Shown piece by piece: positions 11,441 through 21,843 of a stretch of 64,000 bases of DNA (its first letter is position 1; each line of letters begins with the position of its first letter). The DNA is taken from contig NC_090259.1 of the NCBI RefSeq assembly GCF_037325665.1, positions 34,073,149 through 34,137,148 on the forward strand. The letters are read 5' to 3'. This DNA comes from Littorina saxatilis. Its lineage: Eukaryota; Mollusca; Gastropoda; Littorinimorpha; Littorinidae. The notes beneath the pieces were generated by a model, which saw only the letters and a list, made by a program, of their open reading frames with translations, was not told the DNA's origin and ran no database searches. The position numbers and the translations under genes were made by a program.

Positions 11441-11470
<30 letters not shown>
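10000..11470. other. Intergenic, nothing recognised
   Basis: AT-rich sequence with an (AAAT)n run at 10838-10862 and short GT tracts. I see no splice-supported exon, RNA gene or element terminus. Confidence 0.6.
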
Positions 11471-11473
<3 letters not shown>

Positions 11474-11474
11474 A
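11372..11474 (+). repeat. (GT)n microsatellite, left part
   Basis: A GT-rich tract interrupted by the SINE at 11475-11757; the tract resumes at 11758-11881. The SINE evidently landed inside a microsatellite. Confidence 0.9.
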
Positions 11475-11757
11475 CCGGCACGGTTGGCCTAGTGGCAAGG
11501 CGTCCGCCCCGTGATCGGGAGGTCGTGGGTTCGAACCCCGGCCGGGTCATACCTAAGACTTTAAAATTGGCAATCTAGTGGCTGCTCCGCCTGGCGTCTG
11601 GCATTATGGGGTTAGTGCTAGGACTGGTTGGTCCGGTGTCAGAATAATGTGACTGGGTGAGACAGCTGTCTTGTGTGTGGCACACGTTATATGTCAAAGC
11701 AGCACCGCCCTGATATGGCCCTTCGTGGTCGGCTGGGCGTTAAACAAACAAACAAAA
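11475..11757 (+). mobile_element. tRNA-derived SINE with CGTTAAAC tail
   Basis: The 5' head has an RNA polymerase III A box (TGGCCTAGTGGC, about 11486) and B box (GGGTTCGAACCCC, about 11528), which is the tRNA-like promoter. A non-tRNA body follows, and the tail is GGGCGTTAAACAAACAAACA. The CGTTAAAC core is shared with the retroposon ending CGTTAAACACC, suggesting that both are mobilised by LINEs recognising the same 3' end. GT repeats on both sides hide the exact target duplication. Confidence 0.9.
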
Positions 11758-11830
11758 TGTGTGTGTGTGTGTGAGTGTGTGTATGTGTGTGTGTGTGTAT
11801 GTGAGTGTGTGTGGTGTGTATGTGTGTGTT

Positions 11831-11875
<45 letters not shown>

Positions 11876-11881
11876 GTGTGT
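11758..11881 (+). repeat. (GT)n microsatellite, right part
   Basis: Continuation of the GT tract after the SINE. Confidence 0.9.
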
Positions 11882-12336
11882 ATTTTGAAAAACAACAATC
11901 AAGCAAAGTGAGCAAAACTAAAACAGACCAAAAAAACACACAATGAAGTTCTTTTATTTCATTGAGAAAAAAAAGCTGCTTTGGCAACAAGCAACACTGT
12001 GTGTAGGTACTGGGTACAACCCCACTGTATTGATATAACAAAGCTGACTGGAAAATTACCAGTCAAGACGCACCTTTCTTTGCATCAACTGTTTCTATGA
12101 GTTTTTCTCAATTTCACCTGAATTGCAAAAATGTTCACCTTCTTCTGGGCAAGAAGAAGACCATAGTCAAGAACAAATACTTTAAGAAAAAGAACTTACC
12201 ATTTTGGCCTGCCTCATAATAGACGTTTTCCGGAAACAACTGTCACGATTTTCAGTAGTCTCGTAGAGTAAGAGCCCCTTTACCTCGGACACGCTTTTCA
12301 CAACATCCGTAGCATGTTCCACTTTCCTGATCGGCT

Positions 12337-13157
12337 TTAACCTTCACCGTGCTTCGTGGGTCGTGGATGACCCAGAGCCTCACAAATAGTCTTTATCTCT
12401 AAGAGACTGTATGTAATCTCTTATCACTATACGACCATCCCATTGCCCAACTTTTAAAAGATTATCTTTGTAAACAAACAAATAAAAAAGGATTGGGTGG
12501 CCGAGTGGTAACGCACTTGCGCTCGGAAGCGAGTTCGACCCTGGGTCAGGGCGTTAGCAATTTTCTCCCCCCTTTCCTAACCTAGGTGGTGGGTTCAAGT
12601 GCTAGTCTTGCGGATGAGACGAAAAACCGAGGTCCCTTCGTGTACACTATTTTGGGGTGTGCACGTTAAAGATCCCACGATTGACAAAAGGGTCTTTCCT
12701 GGCAAAATTGTATAGGCATAGATAAAAAATGTCCACCAAAATACCCATGTGACTTGGAATAATAGGCCGTGAAAAGTAGGATATGCGCCGAAATGGCTGC
12801 GATCTGCTGGTCGATGTGAATGCGTGATGTATTGTGTAAAAAATTCCATCTCACACGGCATAAATAGATCCCTGCGCCTAGAGTCCGAGTCTGGAGATAC
12901 GCGCGCGATATAAGACTTCATATAACATAACGTAATTAGAAGTACACAGTCCAGATGATGTGGGTCGTGGACGACCCATATGGAATTACATGAGGAATTT
13001 TACGGTGTTTATCCTTATTCGGAGGGAGTGGGTCGTGTACAATCCATACTTTTTACATTGAATCCTTCTTTGGAGAGTAAGCTTAGGGGTCGTAGACTCG
13101 TACACGACCCTCATCATCAGGACTGTGTAGTCCAACGCATGATCCGGTAAAGGTTAA
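12337..13157. mobile_element. piggyBac-like TTAA MITE
   Basis: TTAACCTTCACCG at the left and CGGTAAAGGTTAA at the right are imperfect inverted ends with TTAA at both outer edges (12337-12340, 13154-13157). The interior contains repeated GGGTCGTGGACGACCCA palindromes. It carries the SINE at about 12489-12921. Confidence 0.7.
12489..12921 (+). mobile_element. tRNA-derived SINE, second family
   Basis: tRNA-like head with A box (GGTGGCCGAGTGG) and B box (GAGTTCGACCCTG). A body follows with GGATGAGACGAAAAACCGAG and GTGCACGTTAAAGATCCCA, and a 3' end GCGCGATATAAGACTTCATA. The body differs from the SINE at 11475. It lies inside the TTAA MITE and so is younger than it. Confidence 0.85.
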
Positions 13158-13392
13158 CCTGTAATCAGGACAAAAAACTCTCTATGATGTGTATGCTATG
13201 CAGCTTGCATATGTATGTGTATGTGTATGGAATGCAGCGTACGCTAAATATACCATTTTTTTCCGAAAATAAAATTATCGGAGCCATGAATTGCCACGGA
13301 TGGCTTGCTGATCACTGAAAGTGTTCGTGTTTTCATAAACTCACGTGACCTCAAGCCAAACCCACAAGACCTCGATCAAAACACATCGTGAG

Positions 13393-13766
13393 TTTACTTT
13401 CTTTACTTTATTTGGTGTTTAACGTTGTTTTCAACCACGAAGGTTATATCGCGACGGGGAAAGGGGGGGAGATGGGATAGAGCCACTTGTTAATTGTTTC
13501 TTGTTCACAAAAGCACTAATCAAAAAATTGCTCCAGGGGCTTGCAACGTAGTACAATATATAACCTTACTGGGAGAATGCAAGTTTCCAGTACAAAGAAC
13601 TTAACATTTCTTACATACTGCTTGACTAAAATCTTTACAAACATTGACTATATTCTATACAAGAAACACTTAACAGGGTAAAAGGAGAAACAGAATCCGT
13701 TAGTCGCCTCTTACGACATGCTGGGGAGCATCGGGTAAATTCTTCCCCCTAACCCGCGGGGGGTGC
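13393..13766 (-). mobile_element. CGTTAAAC-tailed retroposon
   Basis: Full-length minus-strand copy, flanked by ACACATCGTGAG (13381-13392) and ACACATTGTGAG (13767-13778), a 12-bp target duplication with one difference. The internal CTCCAGGGGCTTGCAACGTA and CTGGGAGAATGCAAGTTTCC segments are as in the other copies. Confidence 0.85.
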
Positions 13767-14037
13767 ACACATTGTGAGGCGATCGCTACGTGCCAGCGAA
13801 CATTTCCGCAACAAATTCTTAACTCCAATGAACTTGTGAACGTCGATTTTCGAAAGAAAAAGGTATAATATTGTGCGCTGCTTAACATACACATCAGAAT
13901 TAGTTATTCATCCGGATCGCAGGATAAACTGCCGATCGGAAGCATGGAACATGCGCCGGACGTTGTGAAATACTTGTCCCAGACTCTCATTCTTCCAGGA
14001 CGCTGAAAATCCTGACAGAGTTATTTTATCAAAATGA

Positions 14038-14542
14038 TTAAAGGTACTGAACTTGTCAAATCCAGGTGCACGGAGCCCCTGGGGCTTTTAGTCATACCTC
14101 AGGCAGCTATCCGTTAGAAGAACTACCAAGTTTCATTGACTTGCACCCAAAGAGTCAAGAACTGCGATTTGTACGAATTAATTTCGTACTCGGACCCGGC
14201 TGGTCTTGACCTATTTTTGGATCTAAATTTAGATCAGGTAGATCACCACATCATGCACAAAAAGACACGTCACTAGCAAACTATGTCAGACGTCATCATG
14301 AGTTTGTGTAAAACAAAATGGAGGCCGGAATCACTCTGTTGAATCGAACTCCGACCAAACACCACGTAATAACTGGGTTAATTTATGCACTCGCGTGAAC
14401 AAGAAACTGTCGAGCTTCACAGATGTCGTCGTTGGGTAGTTTTGGGTTTGTTTTACTACCATAGGAGTATTTTTGAACTGTTAATGCACTCAGCTGCAAC
14501 AAAAACGCAAAACGAAGGCTGTGAGCTGCACTGTGCCTTTAA
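14038..14542 (+). mobile_element. TTAA-flanked MITE, TTAAAGG termini (family T1)
   Basis: Starts TTAAAGGTACTGAAC and ends GCACTGTGCCTTTAA. A second copy in opposite orientation lies at 27486-27960 and matches along its length, for example CAACGACGACATCTGTGAAG and CTAACGGATAGCTGCCTGAG. Non-coding. Confidence 0.8.
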
Positions 14543-14925
14543 CCATTGTGTATCGCACATTAATAAAATATCACTTCTCATCTGTAAAAGTGAAATCATG
14601 TGTAGCATTGTGCGCTCACATACATTCTTCCTCTCTCTTGTTTACAGCAAACAGGCATACACACGTATATTACTTACAAAGACTCACACCCACATGCGTA
14701 CGCAAGTCCTGCATGAGTATAAATTAAAATAACACTGATATTGAAAAGTAACACAATGATGATGCATGTCCAACTTGGATTTTTGGTGTGGCTGTTGTGT
14801 CAGGCAAATTCAGCAGTTAAAGGCAAACTTTCACATGAAAACAGCTCAATGTCTCAGAACTTGCCAGGTGTTTAGATAGAATGAGAACACCCCTCCACTT
14901 GGTCACATATCGATATTAAAGGCAC

Positions 14926-15325
14926 ATGCCTTCTCGTGTAAACATTTTGGCTCACCTCAGATCTAGCCAGGCCTTTACATTGGCACAAGACCACCCACGT
15001 CCTCTCCCCCCCCCTCCCCCATCTTGGACACATACCCCCAAAATCAACACGCTGACTGCTTGTTGTGTTCAGCTGGAATTGTTTTTAAGGAATTGATTTT
15101 CAGTGACTTTTACACATTTATTTGATAAAAAAAATTCCCACTGTGTGCAGGCTGTCAATGAACAGCCTGCACACAGTGGGAATTTTTTTTATTGGTATTG
15201 ATTTTGGGGGTATGTGTCCAAGATGGGGGGGGGGGGGGGGACGTGGGTGGTCTTGTGCCAATGTAAAGGCCTGGCTAGATCTGAGGTGAGCCAAAATGTT
15301 TACACGGGAAGGCGTGTGCCTTTAA
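14926..15325. mobile_element. Foldback MITE with long TIRs and central hairpin (family T2)
   Basis: Arms of about 90 bp pair (TTAAAGGCACATGCCTTCTC left, its inverse right, through GGCTCACCTCAGATCTAGCC). The pairing continues a few bases outward as ATCGATA. In the centre TTCCCACTGTGTGCAGGCTG and its complement form a 21-bp stem around a 6-base loop (15139-15186). The whole element could fold into one long hairpin. Confidence 0.8.
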
Positions 15326-15537
15326 TATCGATAATTTCACTCTGGTAAAAGTGTTACCTTATTTAAACAGGTGAGATGGTATTGGCAGTGTTTTATTTTC
15401 TTACACACAGGTAATTCTAAACTACCACACTGCAAAAAGACAATGAACAGCAACAGCTTGTACTGCAATCTTTCAAACAAAGTGAATTTTGCTGCAAATT
15501 CTTGATTTGACAAACAGTAGCACGTACACCACTTACG

Positions 15538-16336
15538 TCACAAACTTTCTTCATCTGAACATTCTTCCACTTTAATTTTCATTTTTTGAAGACTTCTCTC
15601 AGAAGCTGACTGGTTTTTTTCCTGCATGGCCAGTTCTGCTTCGAGTGACTCTATCGGCACGCAATCCACAACTGACTGAGGGTCGTTTCCCTTGGCTTTA
15701 CAATGGCCTGACTCTTTGTAAGCTTTTGCTTTTGACTTTACTAATCTCACAGGGACATCTGACCCACTGGAGTCATCATGCAGTTCTGGTTCTGTTTTGA
15801 TTTCCGCAATTTCAAAATTCTGCAAGTCAAGAGCTCTCTCCGACCTAACCATGAACACTTGTGGGGTGCTCAGTCCGAGATGTGTTTTCCCCTTTGGCAT
15901 TTCTCTTTCCAAGACATCTTCTGTTTTCACAGCAACCTCTTCGGGAAAATCAGGGTACACAAGAAATGGTTGATTCTCTGATGCTGGTGAAGGTTGAGAA
16001 CGTTCTGGATGGAGAGATGAAAGCCCGGATTCCGAGGGTTGAAGCGACTCCACTGTTTGTGATGGACCCTGACAACTGTTGCTACTTTCACACGTCAGTG
16101 ACAGAGGGCTGACTGGATCAACGACAGGAGGTTCTGGGTAAAGCTGTGAGCCAGAAGTATAAGATGTGGTTTGAATCTCCCGCTGTGAGCCTGACACATA
16201 CGATGCGCTGTGACAGCTGGCGCAGGAAATGTTCAGAGTCAGAGGGCCCTGACAGCCAGAACACACACCACCTGGCATCATCCCGCTCTTCACTGTCTTC
16301 TTCTTGGTCTTTCCTGATGCCTGGTTGTGCATGTAC
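15538..16336 (-). CDS. Gene B, last exon: paired-CxxC knuckle and acidic tail
   Basis: Acceptor ATGTTACAG before 16336; one base completes the phase-2 codon (FLISL|YMHNQAS). About 22 residues in is the knuckle CSGCQGPLTLNISCASC (C-x2-C-x9-C-x2-C). The tail is Ser/Pro/Glu-rich with SUMO-consensus tetrapeptides VKTE, IKTE and IKVE and ends CSDEESL, stop at 15538-15540. A good donor-like GTAAGT lies 1 nt past the stop on the minus strand, so a further 3' exon or 3'UTR intron is possible. It is closely similar to gene C exon 29007-29793 throughout, including the ALDLQN-x-x-I-x-EIKTEPEL stretch, so B and C are recent duplicates relative to A and D. Confidence 0.8.
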
Positions 16337-16575
16337 CTGTAACATAAGTAAAGACGTTCACACTCCAGAAAGATTTGGACGTTTGAGACTGATGACTCTA
16401 ATCCTGTGTCATTTAACTGTACAGTAGTTTCCTGGCACTTACCTGAGTTTAAAAAAGGAAGAAAAAGAATTAGTCAAACTACTCGATTCCTTATGACAAC
16501 ACATCCTCAATGTCCCAAAACTGGATGCTTGATGCATGAATCAAAGTACACACCAGCTATTTTCGCCAATGGCTT

Positions 16576-16943
16576 TCTTTCTTTCTTTATTAGGTGTTTA
16601 ACGTCGTTTTCAACCACGAAGGTTATATCGCGACGGGGGAAGGGGGGAGATGGGATAGAGCCACTTGTCAATTGTTTCTTGTTCACAAAAGCACTAATCA
16701 AAAATTTGCTCCAGGGGCTTGCAACGTAGTACAATATATTACCTTACTGGGAGAATGCAAGTTTCCAGTACAAAGGACTTAACATTTCTTACATACTGCT
16801 TGACTAAAATCTTTACAAAAATTGACTATATTCTATACAAGAAACACTTAACAAGGGTAAAAGGAGAAACAGAATCCATTAGTCGCCTCTTACGACATGC
16901 TGGGGAGCATCGGGTAAATTCTTCCCCCTAACCGGCGGGGGGT
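16576..16943 (-). mobile_element. CGTTAAAC-tailed retroposon
   Basis: Minus-strand full-length copy inside a gene B intron. GCCAATGGCTT lies at both edges (16565-16575, 16944-16954), an 11-bp target duplication. Confidence 0.9.
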
Positions 16944-17324
16944 GCCAATGGCTTAATCTCTACATTTATAAGACAACTTGTTGCTTTGACACAAATGAGT
17001 ACTGAACAAATGTTGTTGGGTCGGTTAAACTTTAAGTTGATGATATCATTTGAGCTGCGTTCCACAGACTGTCCTTTTGTTTTGCGCTCAAATTTCGGCC
17101 TTTTCCCTCTTACCTTTTCTTCCAAGAAGTATGAATGCCCCCTGTGTTTTTTGTCAACAGATAAGATACCTCTTGCTATTTTGAGATGCGGAACACTGTT
17201 CATAAATAAATGATACAGAATATTTGTTCAATAAACTGCATAATTTGAAAATCGAACAGGATGACAGCAAACTTCATTGACTTAACGACCTCTAACCACT
17301 GGCACTGACAAATTGATACAGTAC

Positions 17325-18640
17325 TTACAGAGAAATTAAAAAGTTTGCAATTTCTGCATGCGATGAACCTCTGACCTCTAACCACTGACAAATTGATACA
17401 GTACTTACAGAGAAATTAAAAAGTTTGCAATTTCTCAGGGCCTCACATCCATGAGAGATAGCATAGGATAAATGTCCTGGCCAATGTAAAAGTGATAGGA
17501 CATTTGTCCTGAACAAAAACAAATCAATAGGACATTTTTTCCCCGAAACAAAACGTAAATATAATTAAACTTGACTAGTTTCTTGGCACGAGGGTAAAAG
17601 AACAAAAATACTTTTCTTGGCAAAAAGGTAACAGAAAATATAAAATAAATTACATCGAGTCAGTGCAGTGTTTCTGTCTCTGAACTTCAACTACTGTGCT
17701 GGTTCCTTTCTTTTGCTGAAGAGCATTCACTTCCTCGTGGATGTCCACGTTTCAACAACCTTCACCACCCACTGTGACTTGTGAATGTCATCCTTTGGCC
17801 CCTCCAGGTACACACGCATCAAGCTTGAGACGAAGTTACGCGTGGGGGTGAGGGAGGGGGTAGTGTCTTTCTTCGGCTCCGATGTTTGACTATCGCGTTC
17901 GACATTCTCACCTGGGCGATCGGGCTCTAACTGCTCTGGGGCTGGAGGAAGCTCAGTTTCCGTGCTACTGACAGATGGTGACGGAAGGGACTTGAAGTGT
18001 AATTTCTTCTGTCCCTTTTCTGGGATCAGTTTTCGTTTAGGCGGCATGTTTGTTATTTTCGGGGAAAGCGCGAAGGGAGGCAACTCTCAACTGGCTTCGA
18101 GCATTCCGAGTTGCGAGCCTTGGAAACTCTGCTACACATCGCTTCGCAATACATCGATAAAATAGCATTCAAACTACTGTAAATTGAGAAGTACTGACGA
18201 TGTCCAGATCAAATGATAGAATAATCGGACATTGACCACTTTGTGACAAAAACAATAGGACATTTGTCCTCCTGCATGAAAAATGTATAGGACATTTAAA
18301 AAAAATATCCTCATATGTCCGATGTCTGACGTGGATGTGAGGCCCTGATTTCTGCATGCGATGAACCTCTGACCTCTAACCACTGACAAATTGATACAGT
18401 ACTTACAGAGAAATTAAAAAGTTTGCAATTTCTGCATGCGATGAACCTCTGACCTTTAACCACTGACAAATTGATACAGTACTTACAGAGAAATTAAAAA
18501 GTTTGCAATTTCTGCATGCGATGAACCTCTGACCTCTAACCACTGACAAATTGATACAGTACTCACAGAGAAATTAAAAAGTTTGCAATTTCTGCATGCG
18601 ATGAACCTCTGACCTCTAACAAATTGATACAGTACTTACA
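17325..18640 (-). repeat. Tandemly copied 3' end of gene B exon 2 with its splice donor
   Basis: An approximately 81-bp unit holds the last 40 or so nt of exon B2, the donor GTAAGT and about 40 nt of intron. It recurs near 17330, 17400, 18385, 18466 and 18547 before the true exon end at 18640. Each unit repeats TTACAGAGAAATTAAAAAGT followed by TTTGCAATTTCTGCATGCGA. On the minus strand the coding reading (...AEIANFLIS-L) and a consensus donor are preserved in each unit. A hAT-like element at 17436-18347 splits the array. Confidence 0.9.
17436..18347 (-). mobile_element. hAT-like element with 6-bp target duplication and short ORF
   Basis: Terminal repeats CAGGGCCTCACATCCA (17436) and GGATGTGAGGCCCTG (to 18347). 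The interrupted repeat unit shows the target duplication directly: ATTTCT at 17430-17435 and 18348-18353, while uninterrupted units have it once. A minus-strand ORF from ATG 18047 to 17727 starts MPPKRKLIPEKG and has Ser/Pro/Glu-rich sequence ending in VVETWTSTRK. It may be the N-terminal leader of a hAT transposase; the catalytic core is absent. The inner flanks carry repeated AGGACATTTGTCCT palindromes. Confidence 0.8.
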
Positions 18641-18870
18641 GAGAAATTAAAAAGTTTGCAATTTCTGCATGCGATGAAAGTCCCTCCTTGATTCCAATGC
18701 AATTCCAAGAGTCCACAATTTCCCTGTCAAGGGACACATAGAGTGGCTGTTGTTTTTCACTATTTCTTTTCCGTTTTTTTGCAGCTGGGGCTTCATCTTC
18801 ACACACTGCTTGAATCGTTAGTCTGCTTCCTTCCAGTTCAGTGTCTCCTACAGCCTCTGAACTGATGGAT
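18640..18870 (-). CDS. Gene B, middle exon: Trp/SDxxIAxFL module
   Basis: Exon of 231 nt, acceptor CTGTGTGCAG before 18870 and donor GTAAGT after 18640, phase 2 to phase 2. It encodes an acidic start, a basic KKRKR patch, then the shared module: QPLYVSLDREIVDSWN, IGIKEGL, SSHAEIANFLIS. Gene C exon 31876-32103 is the direct counterpart, about three quarters identical over the module. Downstream lie five further copies of the exon end plus donor, so donor choice could be ambiguous. The small module may be a protein-interaction fold; I know no name for it. Confidence 0.8.
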
Positions 18871-19021
18871 CTGCACACAGAAAGAACAAAACAAATGTTT
18901 TAACTCTAGAAGTATTTATATAGAACTTTCAACCTAGTGCAGTGATACGAATAGCCTAGGGAAAAGTGTACTCCAACAATTGTGCCTGTTTAATGCAGTG
19001 ACAGAAGTTGCTTTCAAACTA

Positions 19022-19886
19022 CAGTGGAACCTCCTTTAAAGACCCCTCCTAAAAACGACACCCTCCATTTGCCGACCCAATTTCTGGGCAAGGACACCTT
19101 TCACACTATAACTAACCTCCGAATGGTGATACCCTCCTTTTTCAGACGTCCAACCTACCAACAAAGGGTCAATAATGACTTTGACCTTTTTACCAGTGGG
19201 TGTTAAAAGTCCTTAATTACCGAGCACACACCCCTCATTAGTCACGCATCGGGCGAACAGACCATCTGGAGCAGAGGTGTGAGAGTTTGTGCGTGCAAAT
19301 CTAAAGGCCTGGGGCTGTCCCCATCTCATCTTTTGAGTTCACAATTGAAGGACCGCCTTCAGAGTAGAGTAGGGGGGATGGAGAAAGAGGGTGGGAGTGA
19401 GTGGGTAGGCGCAGTTTGTAAAAGAAATCAATAATGAAAGCGTGGACTCTGTTTGCTTACCCGCTAGCATTTGTTTTGGCATGTTTGTGTACCTATTCTG
19501 TGACTGTGTGCTCACCAACTGAGTGAATGAATAATCCCGAGTAAACAGTTAATGAGTTATAACACTTCTCTTGACTTGAGTTTGTATGTTGTTTTCTGTC
19601 AAAGCGCTCTGCCATAGCTCAAATTCATTTTAAAGAGAAATTTTTGACACTAGAAAATAGAGTTAAAGTCTTAGAGAAAGGAGACAGTACTGAAAACTGC
19701 GATCGGAATTGCAAAAAATCTGGGAGTGGGAAAAAAACACAGTAAACAAGTGAGAGTGAACTGCCAAGCAGTTGCCTCCCCTGTATCAAAACTCTACCCT
19801 CAAAATTCCCACCCAAAAAAAAGACCCCTCCTCTTTATGACCATTTTTCTGGCCTTTTTCAAGGTCGTCAGTGGGAGGTTTTACTG
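19022..19886. mobile_element. pogo/Tigger-like MITE
   Basis: CAGTGGAACCTCCTTTAAAG at the left and GGAGGTTTTACTG at the right are inverted ends flanked by TA (19020-19021, 19887-19888), typical of pogo-type elements. It lies in the gene B intron between exons 1 and 2. No transposase frame. Confidence 0.75.
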
Positions 19887-20137
19887 TACAAAATTTCTTT
19901 TTTTTTAACAAAAATAACTGTTCAAGACATGGTCAGCAGGGAGATCCATACTGTGCTGTTTCGGTCTTATTTATTACAATAAGGCTGCAAATTTGTTTTA
20001 GAGATCTATAGGGACAGTTTGGCAGGACGCTGAGAGTTATAGTTATACAAGACAATGAAAGGTAAATTTGTGTTAACTCACTTTGCATTTTAATGGAAAA
20101 ATTGTGTGTGCAACCAAAAAAACATTCAATGACTCAC

Positions 20138-20670
20138 ATTTGCTGTGCCTGTTGCTGCTGCTGTTCTGCAGGCTCCCACCCTTGAGAAAAACCTGTTACA
20201 AGTCTCAGGTCTTCAAGGTCGTTGCATCGCCTTTCAGACTCAGTACATTCGCTGTATGAGAAATCATGTCCGATGTTATTCCTCTTGCGCCACTTGTCCA
20301 ACCATCCGTTGGATGCATGGAAGTGACTATACCCCAGTTCCAGGGCCATGCTGAGTGCCTTCTCTTTGATTATCTTAGTGTTTATGGGAATGTTTCTTTT
20401 GCTGGCGTCACGGAACCATTCACCCATATTTTCGCTGAGATCACGATAGCGAACTGAGCTGTACATGGACTTTCGGTCTGCGCTGTCACCTGCATTCCAT
20501 TTCTGAAGAATCACTTCTTTCTGTTTAATGATACACTGAATCTGGGTTTTTCCCACACCCAGGTGTCTGGCTATTGAAACGGCAGTCTGACCCTTGGCGT
20601 GCAGACTTAATACCCTCACTCTTTCTTGCAGCGTTAAACATTTCCTGGTGTTAGATAATGAACTTGCCAT
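20138..20670 (-). CDS. Gene B, first coding exon: CENP-B/pogo-type double HTH
   Basis: ATG at 20670, 35 nt after an acceptor TTTGTTTGCAG (exon start 20705). Donor GTGAGT after 20138, phase 2. Residues about 10-52 (LTLQERVRVLSL...LGVGKTQIQCII) form the psq/CENP-B HTH. Residues about 84-140 (MGEWFRDASKRNIPI...ASNGWLDKWRKRNNI) form the CENP-B-type second domain. The exon ends in a Gln run (EQQQQQAQQ), a transcription-factor-like low-complexity region. Organisation, start context (MAS...) and splice phase match gene A exon 1. Joined B CDS is 533+231+799 nt, about 520 residues. Confidence 0.85.
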
Positions 20671-20705
20671 CTGGGTCTTTATGCTGCCTTCTGTCTGTTT
20701 CCAAC

Positions 20706-21082
20706 CTGCAAACAAAAGAAGAGACACACATGTCAACTCAGTTCTATACCAAACACTGACACTCATTCAAGGAAAGCGTCTGCAACGCGCTGTTCTGGAC
20801 ATCTGTCCTCACCTTCAAGGCAGACTGATACGAAGAGGTGTAAGTTACACCGACCCTAGCCGCTTAGGCAAAAGCCATGGGCTAGTCTCAAAACTATTTG
20901 AGAAAGAGCTTTGCATGTTATAACTGTTTTTGTCTTTCAGTTTCATTCTTCAATTTACTCTGGGAAAGAGCTCTGTTTTTTTTAAAAACTCTATTAGTAT
21001 TACTCTCAATCTCACTGAAATATGTTATGGTATATATATATACTGGCACATCAAAGAAAGCTTGGAAGTTCGCCAAAAGGGA
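20706..21082. other. Upstream flank of gene B, nothing recognised
   Basis: No promoter motif or first exon could be placed here, although an upstream 5'UTR exon for gene B must exist given the acceptor at 20706-20710. Confidence 0.5.
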
Positions 21083-21605
21083 ACCTGTCCATAACGACCA
21101 TATCTGTCTTTAAGGGACCGGGGTAACCTGTCCATAACGACCATATCTGTCTTTAAGGGACAGGGGTAACCTGTCCATAACGACCATATCTGTCTTTAAG
21201 GGACCGGGGTAACCTGTCCATAACGACCATATCTGTCTTTAAGGGACAGGGTTAACCTGTCCATAACGACCATATTTGTCTTTACGGGACCGGGGTAACC
21301 TGTCCATAACGACCATATCTGTCTTTAAGGGACTGGGGTAACCTGTCCATAACGACCATATCTGTCTTAAAGGGACCGGGGTAACCTGTCCATAACGACC
21401 ATATCTGTCTTTAAGGGACCGGGGTAACCTGTCCATAACGACCATATCTGTCTTTAAGGGACCGGGGTAACCTGTCCATAACGACCAATATCTGTCTTTA
21501 AGGGACCGGGGTAACCTGTCCATAACGACCATATCTGTCTTTAAGGGACCGGGGTAACCTGTCCTGTCTTTAAGGGACCGGGGTAACCGGTCTATAACGA
21601 CCACT
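21083..21605 (+). repeat. 43-bp minisatellite, about 12 units
   Basis: The unit contains ACCTGTCCATAACGACCATA, then TCTGTCTTTAAGGGACCGGG, then GTA. Units differ by single substitutions and one is shortened at 21563. The ORF across it on the minus strand is repeat-derived. The CATAACGACC core resembles the interior of a dispersed element at 32200-32370 (CTATAACGACCTCTCTTGGT), a possible origin. Confidence 0.95.
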
Positions 21606-21843
21606 TTCGACGGTACCACCTGTTAGTGTTACATGTTGGACTAAGTTAGTGTCGTCGCGCATTGCAAGATCCCCCACTGCGGACTCGCGGAAGTGGTCGG
21701 AATCGACACTATTGACTATGATTGTATCTGCCTTGCTTCTATGCGTGCGCGTGTGATTTCTTCCAGTCTTACTTCCAAATCTTGCTTTTATTTTTATTCC
21801 TTCTCCATCCCATGCACATTCACCTGCAGCTTATCAAAGATAC

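Larger units (their letters stand above)
12241..14018. mobile_element. Foldback MITE family X, copy X3 with nested insertions
   Basis: The left arm (from 12241) and right arm (13767-14018) are inverted. The right end read backwards gives CTGTCAGGATTTTCAGCGTC and then GCATGTTCCATGCTTCCGAT, paralleling the left arm. The left arm is split by a TTAA element at 12337-13157, which itself holds a SINE, and the centre by a retroposon at 13393-13766. Confidence 0.65.

Noticed and set aside
11475-11548. A functional tRNA gene at the A/B-box sequence
   Set aside because: The tRNA-like part continues into a SINE body and CGTTAAAC tail, and the anticodon and acceptor stems do not pair cleanly.
21239-21619. 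126-residue ORF with RSLKDRYG-type repeats
   Set aside because: Translation of the 43-bp minisatellite.
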